In this document: positions 1 to 16,206 of the stretch, one piece after another | Position numbering within the stretch: position 1 is the stretch's first letter | Layout of the letters: the number at the start of each line of letters is the position of its first letter | NCBI GenBank assembly: GCA_013396525.1 | Contig: VWYX01001154.1 | Coordinates: 1 to 64,000, forward strand | DNA: 64,000 bases | From: Chaetorhynchus papuensis | Taxonomy: Eukaryota > Chordata > Aves > Passeriformes > Rhipiduridae | Direction: 5' to 3' | Position numbers and translations under genes: made by a program | Notes under the pieces: model-generated | What the model was told of the DNA's origin: nothing | Databases searched by the model: none | What the model saw: only the letters and a program-made list of their open reading frames with translations

Positions 1-2802
1 GGAGGCGTCTCCGATCCCGAGGGGAGGCTGCGGTTCGTGCCTATGCCCGTGCTGGCTGCTCCCTTTCCGGAGAGGGGCTGGGAGGGTTGGTCTGGTGTGC
101 AAAAGGAAGGCGGGGGTTGAGGCGCTGTCAGGCCTCTGGTTGCCGCGGTGCTCCCCAGGGTGGTCCGTGATCTACGGCACGACCGGGAGCGCGCTGTGGG
201 GCTCCCCGGCCTGGACATCGCTCCTTGGGGCGTGTAGCAGGTCCCTCGGAGCCCCCGGCGGTGCCGTGTAACTCCCAGTTGCTGTTGGATGTGTCTGGCA
301 TGAGCAGTTGATTTGCTTTTCTGTGCATGCGAGAGCAGAAAGGTGCTGGTGCCAGTCAGGGGTCGTGCTTGGATTTGGGAGATCAGGGGAGGTAAAGGCA
401 GGAGGAGCCAGGTCCTTCAGACCGTGGTGGTCGATGTCTCGGGTGGAGAGACCGCCTTGCTTTGCCAGGCTGTGGCAGCAAGAGAGAACACGCAAGTTCC
501 GATGATGGTGGAGCTGCTGCGTGGCCGTGTTGCAGCTCACGGCAGCCCACGCTCTGCTGCTAAAGGCGTTGGGCTTTTGGAAGATGGATTTAATGCCCAT
601 GGGCCAGCAGGTAGATTTTGTGCTGGGACTGCTGGCTATTTTCTCTTAGCACAGAGTGAAGTGACCACAAACCAGGTGGAGGCTGGGGAGACCTTGGCTC
701 TTGCTTCAGTGTTTGGGTGAGGGGAGAGAACGAGTCAGAAGTGAAGGGTGTCTCACTCCCTCGTGGTTCCAGGGCTTGGTGAACCCAGTGTGGAAAATCT
801 CACTGGGCTGAGCCCAGCTGCTCTTAACTTCCCCTGCCCTGTTGCAGTCCCTTTTTGAGGAAGACATGAGCAGGAAATGGTCTTGCTCTGTGCAGTGTTG
901 CAGCAGTGTCTCTTTGTGCTTTCTGTCTTTGTCCTGAGCCCTGATTTGATCCCCCAGTCCTGCTGCCTTATCTTCTGTCCTTCTCGCTTCAGGGCTGGAA
1001 GTCAGAGCTCACAGGAAAGTGTCCTTTACCCTGTTTCTTTTGCATATGAATCTAAGGTTACACCTGCTCTTGAAGAGATGAAGGGTGCCCTGAGGATCTG
1101 CCCTGAGCTGGTTGTAGCCCTTCCTTACCACTTCTGGGGAGTGGAGGCAGCTGAGGCTGGCTGGGTTCAGTTCCTGCTCTGACAGCCAAGCAGTAAAGCC
1201 AAAACACAAGTCACAGGCTGGCTGGGCCCAGCACTAGAGATCATCCTTGAAGGTTGCCAGATGTGCAGGCTGGGCTGTGGCTTTCCTCTGTGTTCCCTGG
1301 CTGTGGTGGCACCATTCCTCATTCTTGTGTGTCGCTGCAGGGGAGGGGGGCACCCCAGTTCTGTGGCAGGAAGAGTGACCAGCATTGCCACCTCCCATTA
1401 TGGGGCTGGCTGGCTTGTGTGCTGTCCTGGTGAGTGGGGTGCAGAGACCTGAGCTGTACGTGGAGGGGTGAGCACACGAGAATGATGGGGACATCCCTGC
1501 TGCAAGGGTCTCCCTACACTGAGGCAGTGCTGAGGCCTTCCAGTGGGATGAGTTGTCTTGGCTGTGTGCAGGGAAGGGCTTCTCCAACCTGGGCGGCATG
1601 GTCCTGCCCCCATATTTCTGCTGGGCACGTTGCCATCACCCCCTAACTCCAGGCTGTGACTCTGGGGTGGAAGGGAGCAGTGGGACACGTGCAGTGACAT
1701 CTTTGCTGTGTTAGAGCATTTCAGAAGTCTCCCATTTCCTCTTTTCCCAACCGTCCGCGGGATCAGCGTCACACAGACACTGGTTCCAGTCAGATACGGT
1801 AGAGCTGTCCCTTCACCCTCTCTGTCTGGCGTGGAGTACACAGTGCCACGATCCCTGTGCTTATCTGTTTCTTAGGGCTGGGTCACCCTCCCTTTTCCAG
1901 CAAAGAGCAAGTGTCTTTTCTGGTCTGCAGCCATATTTCCCACTCAGGAGCTCAGAGTTAGGCAGGGTTTCAGTGCAAGCACCTCTCCATGTGCCTGGGC
2001 TGTGCAGGGATGTGACTCTTGGCTGTGGTTCCAGGTGGGAGATGAGCACAGCAGGGCAAGCCCTCCTTGGAAAGGAAGGGCTTTTCTGAGTTTCTCAGGG
2101 CAGTGCTTTGGTGTCTCTTGCTTGTGTTGGAATATAAATTTATCTGGAAATTACCCTGGAGAAAATGCTGAGGACAGCAGTCATGTCTTGAACCTACAGC
2201 CTTGCAGAGGGGGTATTGGAGGAAAGCTGGAGCTTCTGGTGTTGTTGGGCTCCTGGGAAGCAGCACAAACGCTGATGGGATGGTGATGTCGCAGCATGTG
2301 ATGGTCAGTCAGGGCACAGCCTTTCTCCTCTTGTCCCTCCTGTGGCAGGGAAGAGCTCATAGCTGGTCCCCTGGAGCTGTGGCTCTCCAGCAGAGCTGAG
2401 CCATTGGAGAGCCACGGTGGACACTGTGCTGGGGCACATGGCTATGGATTGCCCTTGAGACCGTGTAGCTCAGCATGGTCTGTGGGTGCTCAGCAGGGCC
2501 AGGGAATAGAAAATGGGTGTAACAACAACTGCGGTCATCTTCTGGGCAAGACTGACAGTATCGCAGGTCCAGGCTGTCTGTCCTGTGCTGATGTGAAAGT
2601 GTTGGGATCACGGAGATAGGATTTGGAGGGGACACCCTGCACCACACTCTGCATGCCTGAGCCAGTGTTCCCAGTAACTCTCCTTCATGCTGTGCTGTGC
2701 TCCTGGGCCTTTGCCTCAGGGCTTTGCAGGTGGGGAGGAACCAGCAGTGCTGGATCCAGCTGGTGCCTCCCTGGAGGTTTCCATCTTGTTCTTGCTTTCC
2801 AG
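1..2802 (+). other. ATP6V0B: ATP6V0B intron 1 (exon 1 outside the window)
   Basis: No coding exon can be supported here. The first recognised exon begins at 2803 with two bases that complete a glycine codon, so a coding exon of about 70 bases must lie upstream; no sequence resembling the expected hydrophobic N-terminus was found in this stretch. The first 60 bases are CpG-richer than the rest, which fits a position just downstream of the promoter CpG island. A hydrophobic reading frame beginning at 877 was considered and rejected. Confidence 0.6.
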
Positions 2803-6018
<3,216 letters not shown>

Positions 6019-6315
6019 GCCTTCTTGCACTCAGCCTATTCCAGCCCACCCCAAGAAGTTCTGTATATACTTATTTAATGTTTCTATACTTGATTGGGGT
6101 GGGAGATTCCTGGCGTTGGGAGCAGGAGCCTGACCGCGTAGAGCCCCGTCCTGCAGATCAATCGGCCCCTCGGAAGAAACAAATTTCTCTGTGTGAATTC
6201 TGCCCCCAGCAGCCCGGCCCAGCCCATAGGGCCCTGCTGCTGCCTGTCCCTGGTGTGTAGAATCGACCATCAGTGCAATTCTGTGTCAGTGAAATAAATA
6301 TGGTTCTCGTCCAAG
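6019..6315 (+). terminator. ATP6V0B: ATP6V0B 3' UTR and polyadenylation signal
   Basis: The UTR follows the stop codon at 6016-6018. A canonical AATAAA lies at 6293-6298, followed by T/G-rich sequence, so cleavage is expected near 6310-6320. There is no competing downstream hexamer before the next gene's CpG island. Confidence 0.85.
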
Positions 6316-8549
6316 GATACAGCTTTTGCTCTGCCCTGTGCATGCTGGGGAGGTTTGCAGAGAGCAAGTGCTGGTTTGGGCTGCCCCAGTGCTCAGAGAT
6401 TCCTCTCTGTGCCTCTGGCAAAACCCCTGTCCTGCTCCAGGAGCCTGGTGGTGTCCTGCCTGTGTGGGGTTAATTCTGTTGCCTGCTCAGACTGCAAGAG
6501 CCGCCCAGCCTGGGCTGTGGGAACACGGAGCTGTGACTTGCTGTCTGGAGCAGGTACAAGGCTGTTGGAACAGGCAGCAGGCAGCTCCAAGTTGTCTCTG
6601 CCAGGCTCCTAGCAGCCCAACATGAGCCCAACACAAGCTGCTTTTGGCCTCTCTTATCCAGGTAGTTTAGTGCAGTGGGGGTGAACATGGTGTCCGCAGC
6701 CCCACTGTGCAGCTGGGGGACACCAGAGGGGCACACAAGTGAAGCTTTTGCCCCTTCAAAGGATGCCCTCCAGCCAGCAGCTCCCTGGTGTGACTGTTGG
6801 CTGCATGCTGGGCCTCTTCAGTCTGCAGTGCCCCTCTATCCAGGGGGCCCTGGCAGAGGTCCCAGGGGTGGGGATGCTTGTGCTGGCTCTGTTCCCTCTC
6901 CCTGGCTGTGCTGAATAGTGTGGGGAAGCTGGCTGTGGACAGCTGGACCTGCAGCTCATCTGCTGTTTGGGGGAAGGGAAGAACATGGTGCTGCTGCTTC
7001 TGCTGTCTGCTGTATCCAGTACAAGGGCCCCGTCCTGCTCTGCTACCAGTGTACCTTCATAGAGAAAGCACTCATCTTCCAGTGCTGTGTCAGAGCAGAT
7101 GCACGCCTCCAGCTGCCCCTCTCTTCCCACATGGGTGCAGCAGCCTGGGGCAGCAGTGAGGCTGCTGATTCTTGCCCTTGGACTAGGGCAGCTGCTTCTG
7201 CACGACCCCGCTGAGATGTGCTGCTCTCCTTCCTCTGTTCCACATTGTCCTATGGGTTCTGGGACTGCAGTGTATTTCAGCCCTGGGTGTATGACGATTG
7301 TGGGAGAAAACCAAACCACTGCCCCAGTAGCTGTGCTGGCTGTCCCCTGGGACTAGGGACTCACAGGAGCAATGTGTGCCCTGTGTAGTGGCAGGACACA
7401 AACTGGGCCCTGCCTGGTTGGAAGGAAGGGTGTCAGGTGTGGGCAGATTTTGCCTGTCCTGCATGAGAGCAGGACCCCATTGCTGCTCCTGCAGGCTGGA
7501 GACATGAGGCCCCTGGGAGCTGCAGAACCATCTCGTCAGACCCACACCAAGCTCAGGAAGGAGATGCCTGGGGTTGGAGAGGCTGTGCTGGTGTTAGAGA
7601 AGCTGCTTTATGGGTTAATCATCTTCCTGGTTAGCAGCTGTCTCGAAAGAGTCACCCACTTGTCTTTCAGGAATGGGCCTTTCCCTGGCCTGCCCAGATA
7701 GAAATGCATCTGTCTGTCAGAAATATGCCTCTATGAGGTGCATTTCCACTCTCCCAATCGTGCCTGTGCGTGTCACAGCTTTGGCAGGGGAATGGGCTCC
7801 AGACTTGCCCATAGGCCCCTTATAAGGGTGTGAGACCCATCAGGGCTGCTCTCAAGGTGACCCACAGCCCGTCTCCCACAGCCAGCAGTGATAGGGTGAG
7901 CATGCCCTGTGCTCACCTCCTTCTAGGTGTGTGTGCTTGGGTTCCAGGACTTGGACTAAACACCTGCTAAACACCTGCTACTTAAGCAGAGGAAAAAAAG
8001 CTTAAGGCTCCATGATCTTACACCTTGTCTCATTTAGAAGCAGCAGCAGCGGGAGCTAAAAGATATTTTGGTAACCATGTGTAGGTATTGATGAGGAAAA
8101 TGCCACCTGCTGAGGAGCCAAACCAAGAGCTGGAGGCAGAAGTTGGACTGCTTTCAGCAGGGCTTGTTTGCAGGGGTGGAGCAGGGCTGGTCTGCTTGGG
8201 TGCCATTCGGTTCTCTTCTGAAACGTCTGCTGAAGGGAGCTTCGGAAGGGAGCGTGAAAGCCCTCGCTTGGGTGAGCAGCCAGGCATGGGAGGAGGAGAG
8301 GTCTCAGGGACAGAGCTTGCTCTAAACAGGCACAAGTGCTGGGGAAAGGGGCTGGGGGGCTGAGGGGGTGGCAGGAAGGAAAAGGCAGCAGACAGTGCAA
8401 AAACTACTTGGGGTTGGCCCAACCTGCGGTGGGAGCAGACCAAGACCTTTCAGTGATGCCGTTGTGGTAAGGAGAGTGAGATTCCCAGTATTTCCTAGCA
8501 GTGAGACATAGAAAGGGTGGTGTGGGGGCGAAGGAGCCACAAATAGGTT
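6316..8549. other. Intergenic spacer between ATP6V0B and B4GALT2
   Basis: No coding exon, RNA gene or clear element is visible. Open frames here are non-conserved-looking GC-rich shadows. A small direct repeat (TAAACACCTGC twice) lies near 7959-7980. Confidence 0.6.
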
Positions 8550-9215
8550 ACAACGGACGCTGAGCCAGCGCCAACGGCCGGGAGCGTGGGAGTCGCCGCA
8601 GGTGGCTCCGTGGAAGCGCTGCCTCCCGGCAGCGGGGAACCAGGGAACGAAGAAGAAGAAAGGCCGGGACACCCTGTGCCTGCCTCCCGGAGGTGCTTGG
8701 AGGGTCCCCGGTGCCGCGCCTGGGGCCAAGGGCTGAGCATCCCGCGGTGGAGCCGGAGGCATCGCGCAGCCCGGCGTGTGTCTGCATCCGTGGGATCCGC
8801 GTCCGTGGGCCCCAGTGCCTGCGGGACTGCCCTCCTCGCCCCGCGGCTCCGGGGCGGGCGGTGGCGGCGGCGGCCCCGCCCGGTGCGGCGGCGGCGGGCG
8901 GAGCCGGCGTGCGGGCGCGGCCCCATCTCCCTGCGGCTCTCGGCGGTGCGGCGGCCCGGCCGGCTGGGCCCCCCGCAGCCCCGGGCATGGGAGCCCGCGG
9001 GCCCGCGGCCGGGGCTGGAGGAGGAAGAGAAGGAAGAGGAAGAGAAGGAGGCGGCGGCGGGGGCCGCTGACCGGCGCCGGGGCGGCGCGGCAGCCCCGAG
9101 GCCGCGGTGAGTGGAGCGGCGCGGGCAGGCCTGGCCGGGCGGGGGAGGCCCGGGATGCGACCCGGGAGATGCGATCCCGGTCACTCATGGGCGGCACCGC
9201 CCCGGCTCGGTAAAA
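8550..9215 (+). promoter_or_regulatory. B4GALT2: B4GALT2 promoter CpG island with noncoding first exon
   Basis: A dense CpG island (many CGGCG clusters, no TATA box) ends with a strong splice donor, GCGGTGAGTG, whose GT is at 9107-9108. The next good acceptor on the same strand is at 11410, just before the B4GALT2 start codon, so the island most likely contains a 5' UTR exon ending at 9106. A purine tract of GAGGAA-type repeats (about 9015-9055) lies near the exon end. The transcription start cannot be placed. Long open frames through the island are composition artefacts. Confidence 0.8.
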
Positions 9216-11410
9216 AGCCTAATTTTGAGGTTGTTTCTCATTTTTTAATAAGTTTTTGCATGTGTCGGGGACTGGGAAAAATTAGGGGGCGGGGGAGTGT
9301 TAGTTGTACTGAATGCGGCCCCTCTCCCCAGTTTTGGCCGGGAGGTGGCCACCTTTAGGGCATCGGGGCCATCGGCTCCCACCGTGCCTCCCCTCTCCCA
9401 GCCCTGGGATGTCTTGTGGGAAGAAGGATTGAGTCCACGGGGTTGAGCATCCCTTCCAAAACGGGCATCACGAGCCCCATGGCACACACTGCACCGGCGT
9501 GAAACCCTGGGGACCAGCTCCCCAGCCCCAGGTTGCTTTTGGCCTCTCACACCCTGCACAGATGCTGCGGTGGGGGGAGATGACATCATGTTTCATAACC
9601 CCCTCCTTAGCAGTTGTTTCTAAGCCCACTCATGTTCGTGGTGTCCTGTGGCTGCTGTTTGATGGAGTGCTTTGCTTTTGTTCTTGCTGAGCGTCAGTCT
9701 CTACTTGCCTCGTGGACCACTCTGCCAAAGGGCCCCTAAAACCAGCTCTGATTTTTCCCTGTCGCCTCCCTGTCTGGCTGTTGAGGCACCACCACTCCAT
9801 ATGCTGCACAGGTTTTTGGGAAGGGTTTCTGGCAGGTGCTGGGGGCAGGCGGGTCCCCATGTCAAGGGCTGTGCGGGGTGACAAGGCACTGTGATCAGAT
9901 GAAAGTTTGGGCGATAACAGCTAAGCCAGCTTTTCTTCAGAGGGCTACTTTCTAGAAAGAAACTGCATGTGGGGTTGGGCTGCTGACACATGCCAGGACG
10001 CCCCTTCCCACAGGGATACTGCTCTGCATCCTGCAGAGAGAGAGTGGACATAGCTGGGGCATTGGGCTCAGAGTCTTTTCCAGAGCCTCCCTGCCTGGGG
10101 TGGGCTCTAGGGTCTGCCTGCCAGGGTCAGTTCTGCGACTGGAAGAGGACACACCAGAGCAGGGTTGGGTGAAGGATTCTCCTTCACACCTCAGCTCCCA
10201 TCCCTACCCCCATCCTGTGTGGCCATCACTGCCGACTGTGCCCTGTGGCTCCCTGGGGGGCCCACTGGACAGGGCTGGCAGCTGCCAGTGACCAGTTGCC
10301 AGCACTGTTGGGTGCTACCTGCACTCCTGCTGGGGGGGTCCTGCTGCAGATCCCCAGTCACCAAGGTCCCCTCAGGGACCATGCAGCAGCTTTGGCCTGT
10401 CCCAAGGTCCCCAGGGCCTTGTGAACCCCGGTACCTGTCCCTTGTGATTGCCTTGCCGTGTCCTAGCAGCTTCCCTGAAAGCAGGGGCTAGCAGGGCAGG
10501 GATCAGGGCAGGATCTGGGGTGCATGGCTGTGCTGCAGCCTGAGCTCTGGCATTGGCAGGGCTGGGAAAGCCAGATGGTTTGACTTGTCTGGGACTCTGT
10601 AGTGACTCTCCCAGCTGGCTTTCTGGCAGGGCTCTGGCCCGGCTCCAGGTGTCATGTGGGAGATAAGGGGACCCTGACTCCCAGCAGCCCCAGTGTCCCA
10701 GGGGGCCTCACCATGAGCAGGAGGGGAGAGGATCGGATCTGCGCCGCTGATCCTGTAAGCCAGGCCCCCCTGGAGGTGGTAGGGAGCCCTGACTCAGGGG
10801 GGCTGGGATGTCCTGCTTGGCTTGGCTTGGCTCCGTGTCTGCTGTGCAGCTGCTCACCCGCTGGGTGCCTCGAGGAGGGCCCCTGCCGGCATGAGTCTCA
10901 CTGCCGCCCCGCTTTGGTGCTGCTGCTGGGGTGTAGTTCTGTGGGGAGGGAGCAGGATGGGGAACAGGGAAGTGGGGTGCCTCAGAAAGGGGTAGCTGGT
11001 GAGGGCACTTGTGGTGCCCTTGGGACATCCCAGGCTGGCCATGTTTTTGGAGAGCGTGGCCTTCTTCAAGGGCCCAACCTCCATGGAGGCTCTTTGTGGC
11101 ATGCATGGAGGTGTTCCCATCCTCTCTCTGGGTGGGAAAAAGGGGAGTGGATCTGTCCTGTTCTGGTCTTGGCCTAGGAAAGCAAGGAGGGGACTTGCTA
11201 TGTGGGGCTGAGGACCTCTTGTATGTTCATGATTGTGCCTTCAGAGCAGGGATCCAGGTGCAGCATTCCCCCTGGGGTGCTCTCTGCCATACCAGCCTGC
11301 AAGCCCTTGACCTTCACATCAGGCCTGTGCTGCTCCTGCTGTCCCAGTGTCATTTGGGCTGGGTTGGGGGCTCAGGCTCGTGGTGTCCTGAGCGTGAGGT
11401 GTCTTGGCAG
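9107..11410 (+). other. B4GALT2: B4GALT2 intron 1
   Basis: The inferred 2.3 kb intron lies between the noncoding exon (donor 9107) and the first coding exon (acceptor AG at 11409-11410). The first 100 bases are the tail of the CpG island. Nothing else distinctive was seen. Confidence 0.7.
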
Positions 11411-11481
11411 GATCAGGACCGTGGCTGGAGCCGCCCCCCTGCCCCGCCAAGCGCACATGTCCGCCTGCCCGTGCCCAGAAG

Positions 11482-14451
11482 ATGACCAGGCTGCTCTTGG
11501 GGGTGACCCTGGAAAGGATTTGCAAGGCCGTGCTGCTGCTCTGCCTGCTCCACTTTGTCATCATCATGATCCTCTATTTTGACGTCTACGCGCAGCACCT
11601 GGACTTCTTCAGCCGTTTCAACGCCAGGAACGCCTCGCGCGCCCACCCCTTCTCCAACTCCTCCCGCCCCAACGGCACCGTTCCCAGCTACGGGCCAGCC
11701 GGTGCTGAGGCCCCATCCCCCAGCACCAAGCCCAGCACCAACCAGACCGCCACTGAGAAGCCCTTGCAGCCCTGCCAGGAGACACCTCCTGGCTTAGGTG
11801 AGACATGCTGGGTGAGCGTTGGGGATGAATTTGGGCTCTGACTCCCAACACAGGGCTGAGGTGGGTGGCCATGGCTTATCCCCTGGGCCCTGGGCATGGC
11901 TTCCCCATGAAATAGTAGCGAAACTCCAGCCTGGAACTGGTTCAGGACAGCTGGTTTCAGGTTTTGTTAGCCCAGTCTCTCTCCCCCTGTTTAGGAAAGG
12001 TTTTGGGTGCTCTCTGCCCTCGGCAGTGCTGGTCCCCCTTGCAGGTCCCCCTCGCTGTTTGCTTTACCACTCTGGACAGAAGCGGCAGGTGACCATGACC
12101 CTGACCATGTCCTGTCCTGGGGGCATCGCCCTGCCCTCCCTCTCACAGTTGGGCGCCTGCTCATCGAGTTCAGCTCTCCCATGAGCATGGAGCGAGTGCA
12201 GCGGGAGAACCCTGATGTGCGCCAGGGCGGCAAGTACACCCCCCCAGACTGCCTACCCCGGCAGAAGGTGGCCATCCTCATCCCCTTCCGGCACCGCGAG
12301 CACCACCTCAAGTACTGGCTGCACTACCTGCACCCTATCCTGCGCCGGCAGAAGGTGGCTTATGGTATCTACATCATCAACCAGGTGAGGCGGGTGGGGG
12401 CAAGGGGGTGGTGGTGCTGGGGTGGACGAGCAGGCATTGCTGAGCTCTGCCCTGCAGTTCGGTGAAGACACCTTCAACCGGGCCAAGCTGCTCAACGTGG
12501 GATTCATGGAGGCACTCAAGGACGACGAGGAGTATGACTGCTTCATTTTCAGCGACGTGGACCTCATCCCCATGGACGATCGCAACCTCTATCGCTGCTA
12601 TGAGCAGCCACGGCACTTTGCTGTTGGCATGGACAAGTTTGGGTTCAGGTGGGTGCTCTGGGGAACTGGGGTGTTTCTGCCCAGGCAGGGCTGGAACATC
12701 TCTCTGGGATGACATCAGGGCAACCACCCTTGATTGTCACCTGGGGCAGGCATGAGGTTAACGGCTCAAGTTGTGGACCTGAGATGGGAGAGGGCACCCT
12801 GAGTAGGAGGGTGACACAGGAAAGGGTCGATGCTTGTACCTGGGGGTCCCCATGGGGCTCACCTTCATCTTTGCCTGTCCCTGGGCCTGACCCATTTGCT
12901 GTCAACCTGCAGGCTGCCCTATGCCGGCTACTTTGGCGGTGTCTCTGGGCTGAGCAAGTCCCAGTTCCTGAAGATCAATGGCTTTCCCAATGAGTACTGG
13001 GGCTGGGGAGGAGAGGACGATGACATCTTTAATCGGTAGGTGCCCAACCCCTCGCTAGCACTGACTGGTTGGGGTGTACCAGGCTCTGCACTGAGCACTG
13101 ATGTAGCATTCTTACAGCACTGGTGTTCCCAGTTTTCTGGGGAATGTGCATGGGCCATGCCACATGTCAGGGAGGGATTGAATTACACTCCAGCTTTAGT
13201 ATTATGGATGGAACTGGCCTCTCCCAGGGTGCTGGGGGGCTGCAGGACACCCCTCTGCCTCCCTTGTGGCTGAAGCGTGCAGTGTGGTATGTGCTGCACC
13301 CTCAGGGTGATGTGCCTGTGGGCTCTGCTCCATACAAGGGCTGGGATGTTAAACTTGGATGTGTCCAGGACTGAGATTAAAAACTTGGAAGCATCTCAGT
13401 GGTGGCCGTGCAGCAGCATGCAGTCATTCCTGCTGGCAGCCAGCAGGCAGCAGTACAGCTGCGTGCAGAGCACAGCCCAATTCCCCCACACCCTGCTTTG
13501 GGTGCCAGAGCTGGACAGTGGCCACCTCACCTCCTGTGGGTTCCCCCACAGTGCTGCCCAGGGGAGCAGTGTGCAGCCAGTGGGGTGTAACCAGCCTGTA
13601 ATGGCCAGATAAACACAACGCCCTTGTGGGAGCCCTGGGCGCATGGCACAGTTGTGATTTCCACACAGGGTGGGCTCGGGGTGGGGGACAAGAAGTGCGT
13701 GGAGCTCTGGAAGAGCTTCAGGCAGCCCTTGATCTGAGGGGAGGGCTCTAAGGAGAGGTCTAGGCAGCAGCATTCAGGGAATGTAAAGGGCAGGGGCCAC
13801 AGAGGGAGGGAGGAAGGGAGGGAAGGACGGATGGCTGCACATGGATGGCTGCCTGTGTGCGGCACAGGCTGAATGCAGCTGCCAGTCCCTGGACGGGAGT
13901 GGCGCTTTGGGCACACTGGCTTTGCTCATCTTGGCTTGGCACAGCTTTGTTTAACCAGGGATGGGTTTATTTTGCCTGGGGTCTGACCCTGGAGGTCTCT
14001 GGGTTGGGGAATGTCCCACCCTGGTGCCCGCACACTGATCCCACCCTGCTCCTGGCCCCCAGCATCTCCCTGAATGGCATGAAGGTGTCGAGGCCCGACA
14101 TCCGCATCGGGAGGTACCGCATGATTAAGCATGAACGCGACAAACACAACGAGCCCAACCCGCAGAGGTGAGTGAGCCACAGGGCTGGGGCAGTTGGGAC
14201 GCCGGGCAATCACTTGGCTGCTCACCCCCACAGAGGTCCAGCACTGCTGGCACTACAGCAAGACATCCCCCCATCCTCATCCTGCTCTTCTTTCCACCAG
14301 ATTTACCAAGATCCAGAACACCAAAATGACGATGAAGCGGGATGGGATCAGCTCGCTGCAGTACCGGCTGGTGGAGATCTCCCGCCAGCCCATGTACACC
14401 AACATCACGGTGGAGATTGGCAGGCCACCGCCCCGCCTGGCCCGCGGCTAG
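11482..14451 (+). CDS. B4GALT2: Beta-1,4-galactosyltransferase 2 (B4GALT2), complete
   Basis: Golgi type II enzyme that transfers galactose from UDP-Gal to terminal GlcNAc. Coding exons: 11482-11797, 12149-12384, 12458-12648, 12913-13035, 14063-14167, 14301-14451. They sum to 1122 bases, 373 residues, close to mammalian B4GALT2 (372). The first coding exon starts at acceptor 11411; the start ATG has A at -3. Residues 1-15 are cytosolic, about 16-35 form the membrane anchor, and a Ser/Pro/Asn-rich stem follows with sequons at N50, N59, N64 and N87. The catalytic domain has FRHREHH, FNRAKLLNVGF, the metal-binding DVD at 217-219, WGWGGEDDD at 277-285 and a sequon at N358. The reading QFGEDTFNR and the ISRPDIRIGRYRMIKH-type block point to B4GALT2 rather than B4GALT1; the mammalian B4GALT2 reads HGEDTFNR at this place. 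The stem is the divergent part, as expected. Confidence 0.97.
13804..13822 (+). other. G-run cluster in a B4GALT2 intron
   Basis: Four GGG runs separated by 1-4 bases lie on the sense strand of the intron between the exons ending at 13035 and beginning at 14063. This fits a G-quadruplex pattern; no function is implied. Confidence 0.5.
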
Positions 14452-15605
14452 TGCTCCTGTCAGCGGGAACCCCTGTGCCCAGGCTGGCTGGGCATGGCGG
14501 GTTTTGCCCCAGCTCAAGAGCCAGGACTGGACAGGGATGTTTTCTGCCTACTCTGCTGCCTTCCGGAGACGGCTGCCCCCCAGCCGGCCCTTTGGTCCCC
14601 AGGATTTCTCTGTCCCCCCCATCCCCACGAGTGTGTTTGCAGGACCCCTGCCCCATACGTGGTGTGTTGGTGGATGAGCCCAGCTGCTCTGCAAGCGGCT
14701 CCTGGCACAGAGGGAGGGGGCAACCCCAGGCCTGGCGAGGAGCCCCCAGTCCATGCCAGCTCCTGCCTGCACCCTGGGTGGGGAGAGTGAAATCCTACTG
14801 CTCTGTGAGAGCTGGAGGGTCCCCACCAGCGCTGTAAGAAGTGGGGTGCAGGCTTCCCCCTTTACCAGCGCTGGAGCCACTGCTGCCCCAGCTGGGGATG
14901 GGAGCAGCCTGGGCCCCCCAGGCAGGCAGGATCAGGGCGAGGTTGCTGCCCTGGCCGGGCACTGCCCGTGCTGCTGGGCACACAGACGTGGCTTGCTGTC
15001 TTCCTCTGCTTTAGTCTGGTGCTTAGAGCCGGGCCCCGTCTCAGCTCTGCCAAACAGAGACCTCTAATTAGTGAATGCCCCTCGCTGTGCCTCAGTTTTC
15101 CCAGGGCTGGGGGGATGGCAGCTGTATCACATCCCCCTTCCCCAAAGGCAGGTGCTGTGTGTGTGTGCAGCCCCTGCCTGCGCCTGCCCTCACCTGCCCT
15201 CCCCCCTTTGGTGGGGGAAATAGGGCTCATTTGAACCCCCAACCCCTCTTGATGGGGGCTGATGCAGCCCCCCTCCAGCAGGGAGGGAATCTTCCCCTTG
15301 AGGTCTCCCCTTGTCTGCCTTCCTCCTTCCAGGCCGGGGGCAGGGGAGCTGCAGGCAGGAGAGGCTGGGACCATGCAGGGCGGGAGCCCTGTGCCTCTCC
15401 ATGGGACTGGGAGCCCCAGCACCCCTGATGCTCCACGGGGGGCTGGGAGCAGTGGGGTTGGGAGTGGGGCAGCTCGCCAGGGCTGGGGGGCACCGGCGAC
15501 TTTTGTACATTTGAATGTCTGACCCTTTTTTCAGCGTACGTTGAATGCAGCGTTCGGTCGTAGAGACCGGGGGTTTTGTATTTAATAAAAGTTTGAAAAG
15601 TTGGC
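14452..15605 (+). terminator. B4GALT2: B4GALT2 3' UTR and polyadenylation signal
   Basis: A GC-rich UTR of about 1.15 kb follows the TAG at 14449-14451. AATAAA lies at 15584-15589, and T/G-rich sequence follows from about 15601. Just upstream are short T-rich stretches (about 15500-15535, 15573-15583) typical of a 3' end. Confidence 0.88.
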
Positions 15606-16151
15606 AGGGTTTGTGGGGCTGGGTGGGGGTGGGAGAAAGCACCATCTGATGAGGAAGTGGGACTGTGGACTAGAGCGGGGAAGTCCTGTCTGCACCTCCA
15701 GCTGCTGGCCGGGAGGCAGAGCCCCTGCCTCACCCTGTCTCACTCAGCAATGCAGGGGGGCCTAACAAGGTGCCCAGCCCCAGCTAGGGCAAAGTGCACA
15801 AGGCAAAGCCGGCTGCCCTCACTGTCCCATGGACATTTGCTGCCCTGCCATCCATCTGGGGACAATGTTCTCCCCCAGCAGGGATAAGCCCCTGTCCTCC
15901 ATCCTTTGCCTTACCTCCGGCTGGTTTTGTACATCCAAGTAGGGCAAAGGAGAATTCCCCAGGACCCAGCCTCGCTGTTCAGTGCCAATACCTGGCATCA
16001 GGGGATAAGAGCTGCACCCATTAAGTGTGGTACCCCATTCTTCAACCCCCTCCCTCCCGCCACATGGTTCCCAAAGAAGGGCACAGCGGGACACAGCCTC
16101 AGGAATAGAAATCTCATTAAAATCTAGGATACTTTAGAACTCTACACCAGG

Positions 16152-16206
16152 AGAGACACTGGCACAGGCAGCGCTGCCCAGAGACACTGGCACAGGCAGC
16201 GCTGCC
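16152..16206. repeat. 28-bp tandem duplication
   Basis: Two near-identical adjacent copies (16152-16179 and 16180-16206), each beginning AGAGACACTGGCACAGG. They lie between the B4GALT2 and SLC6A9 3' ends. Confidence 0.92.

Noticed and set aside
877..1182. Hydrophobic ORF beginning MVLLCAVLQQC as a possible ATP6V0B exon 1
   Set aside because: It does not resemble the conserved c'' N-terminus, has no donor in the needed phase, and is about 100 codons rather than the expected 23.
8586..9110. Long ORFs through the B4GALT2 CpG island, with Glu/Lys and Arg-rich runs
   Set aside because: Stop codons are rare in CpG islands. The island has the position and donor of a noncoding first exon, and B4GALT2 has a proper start in its next exon.
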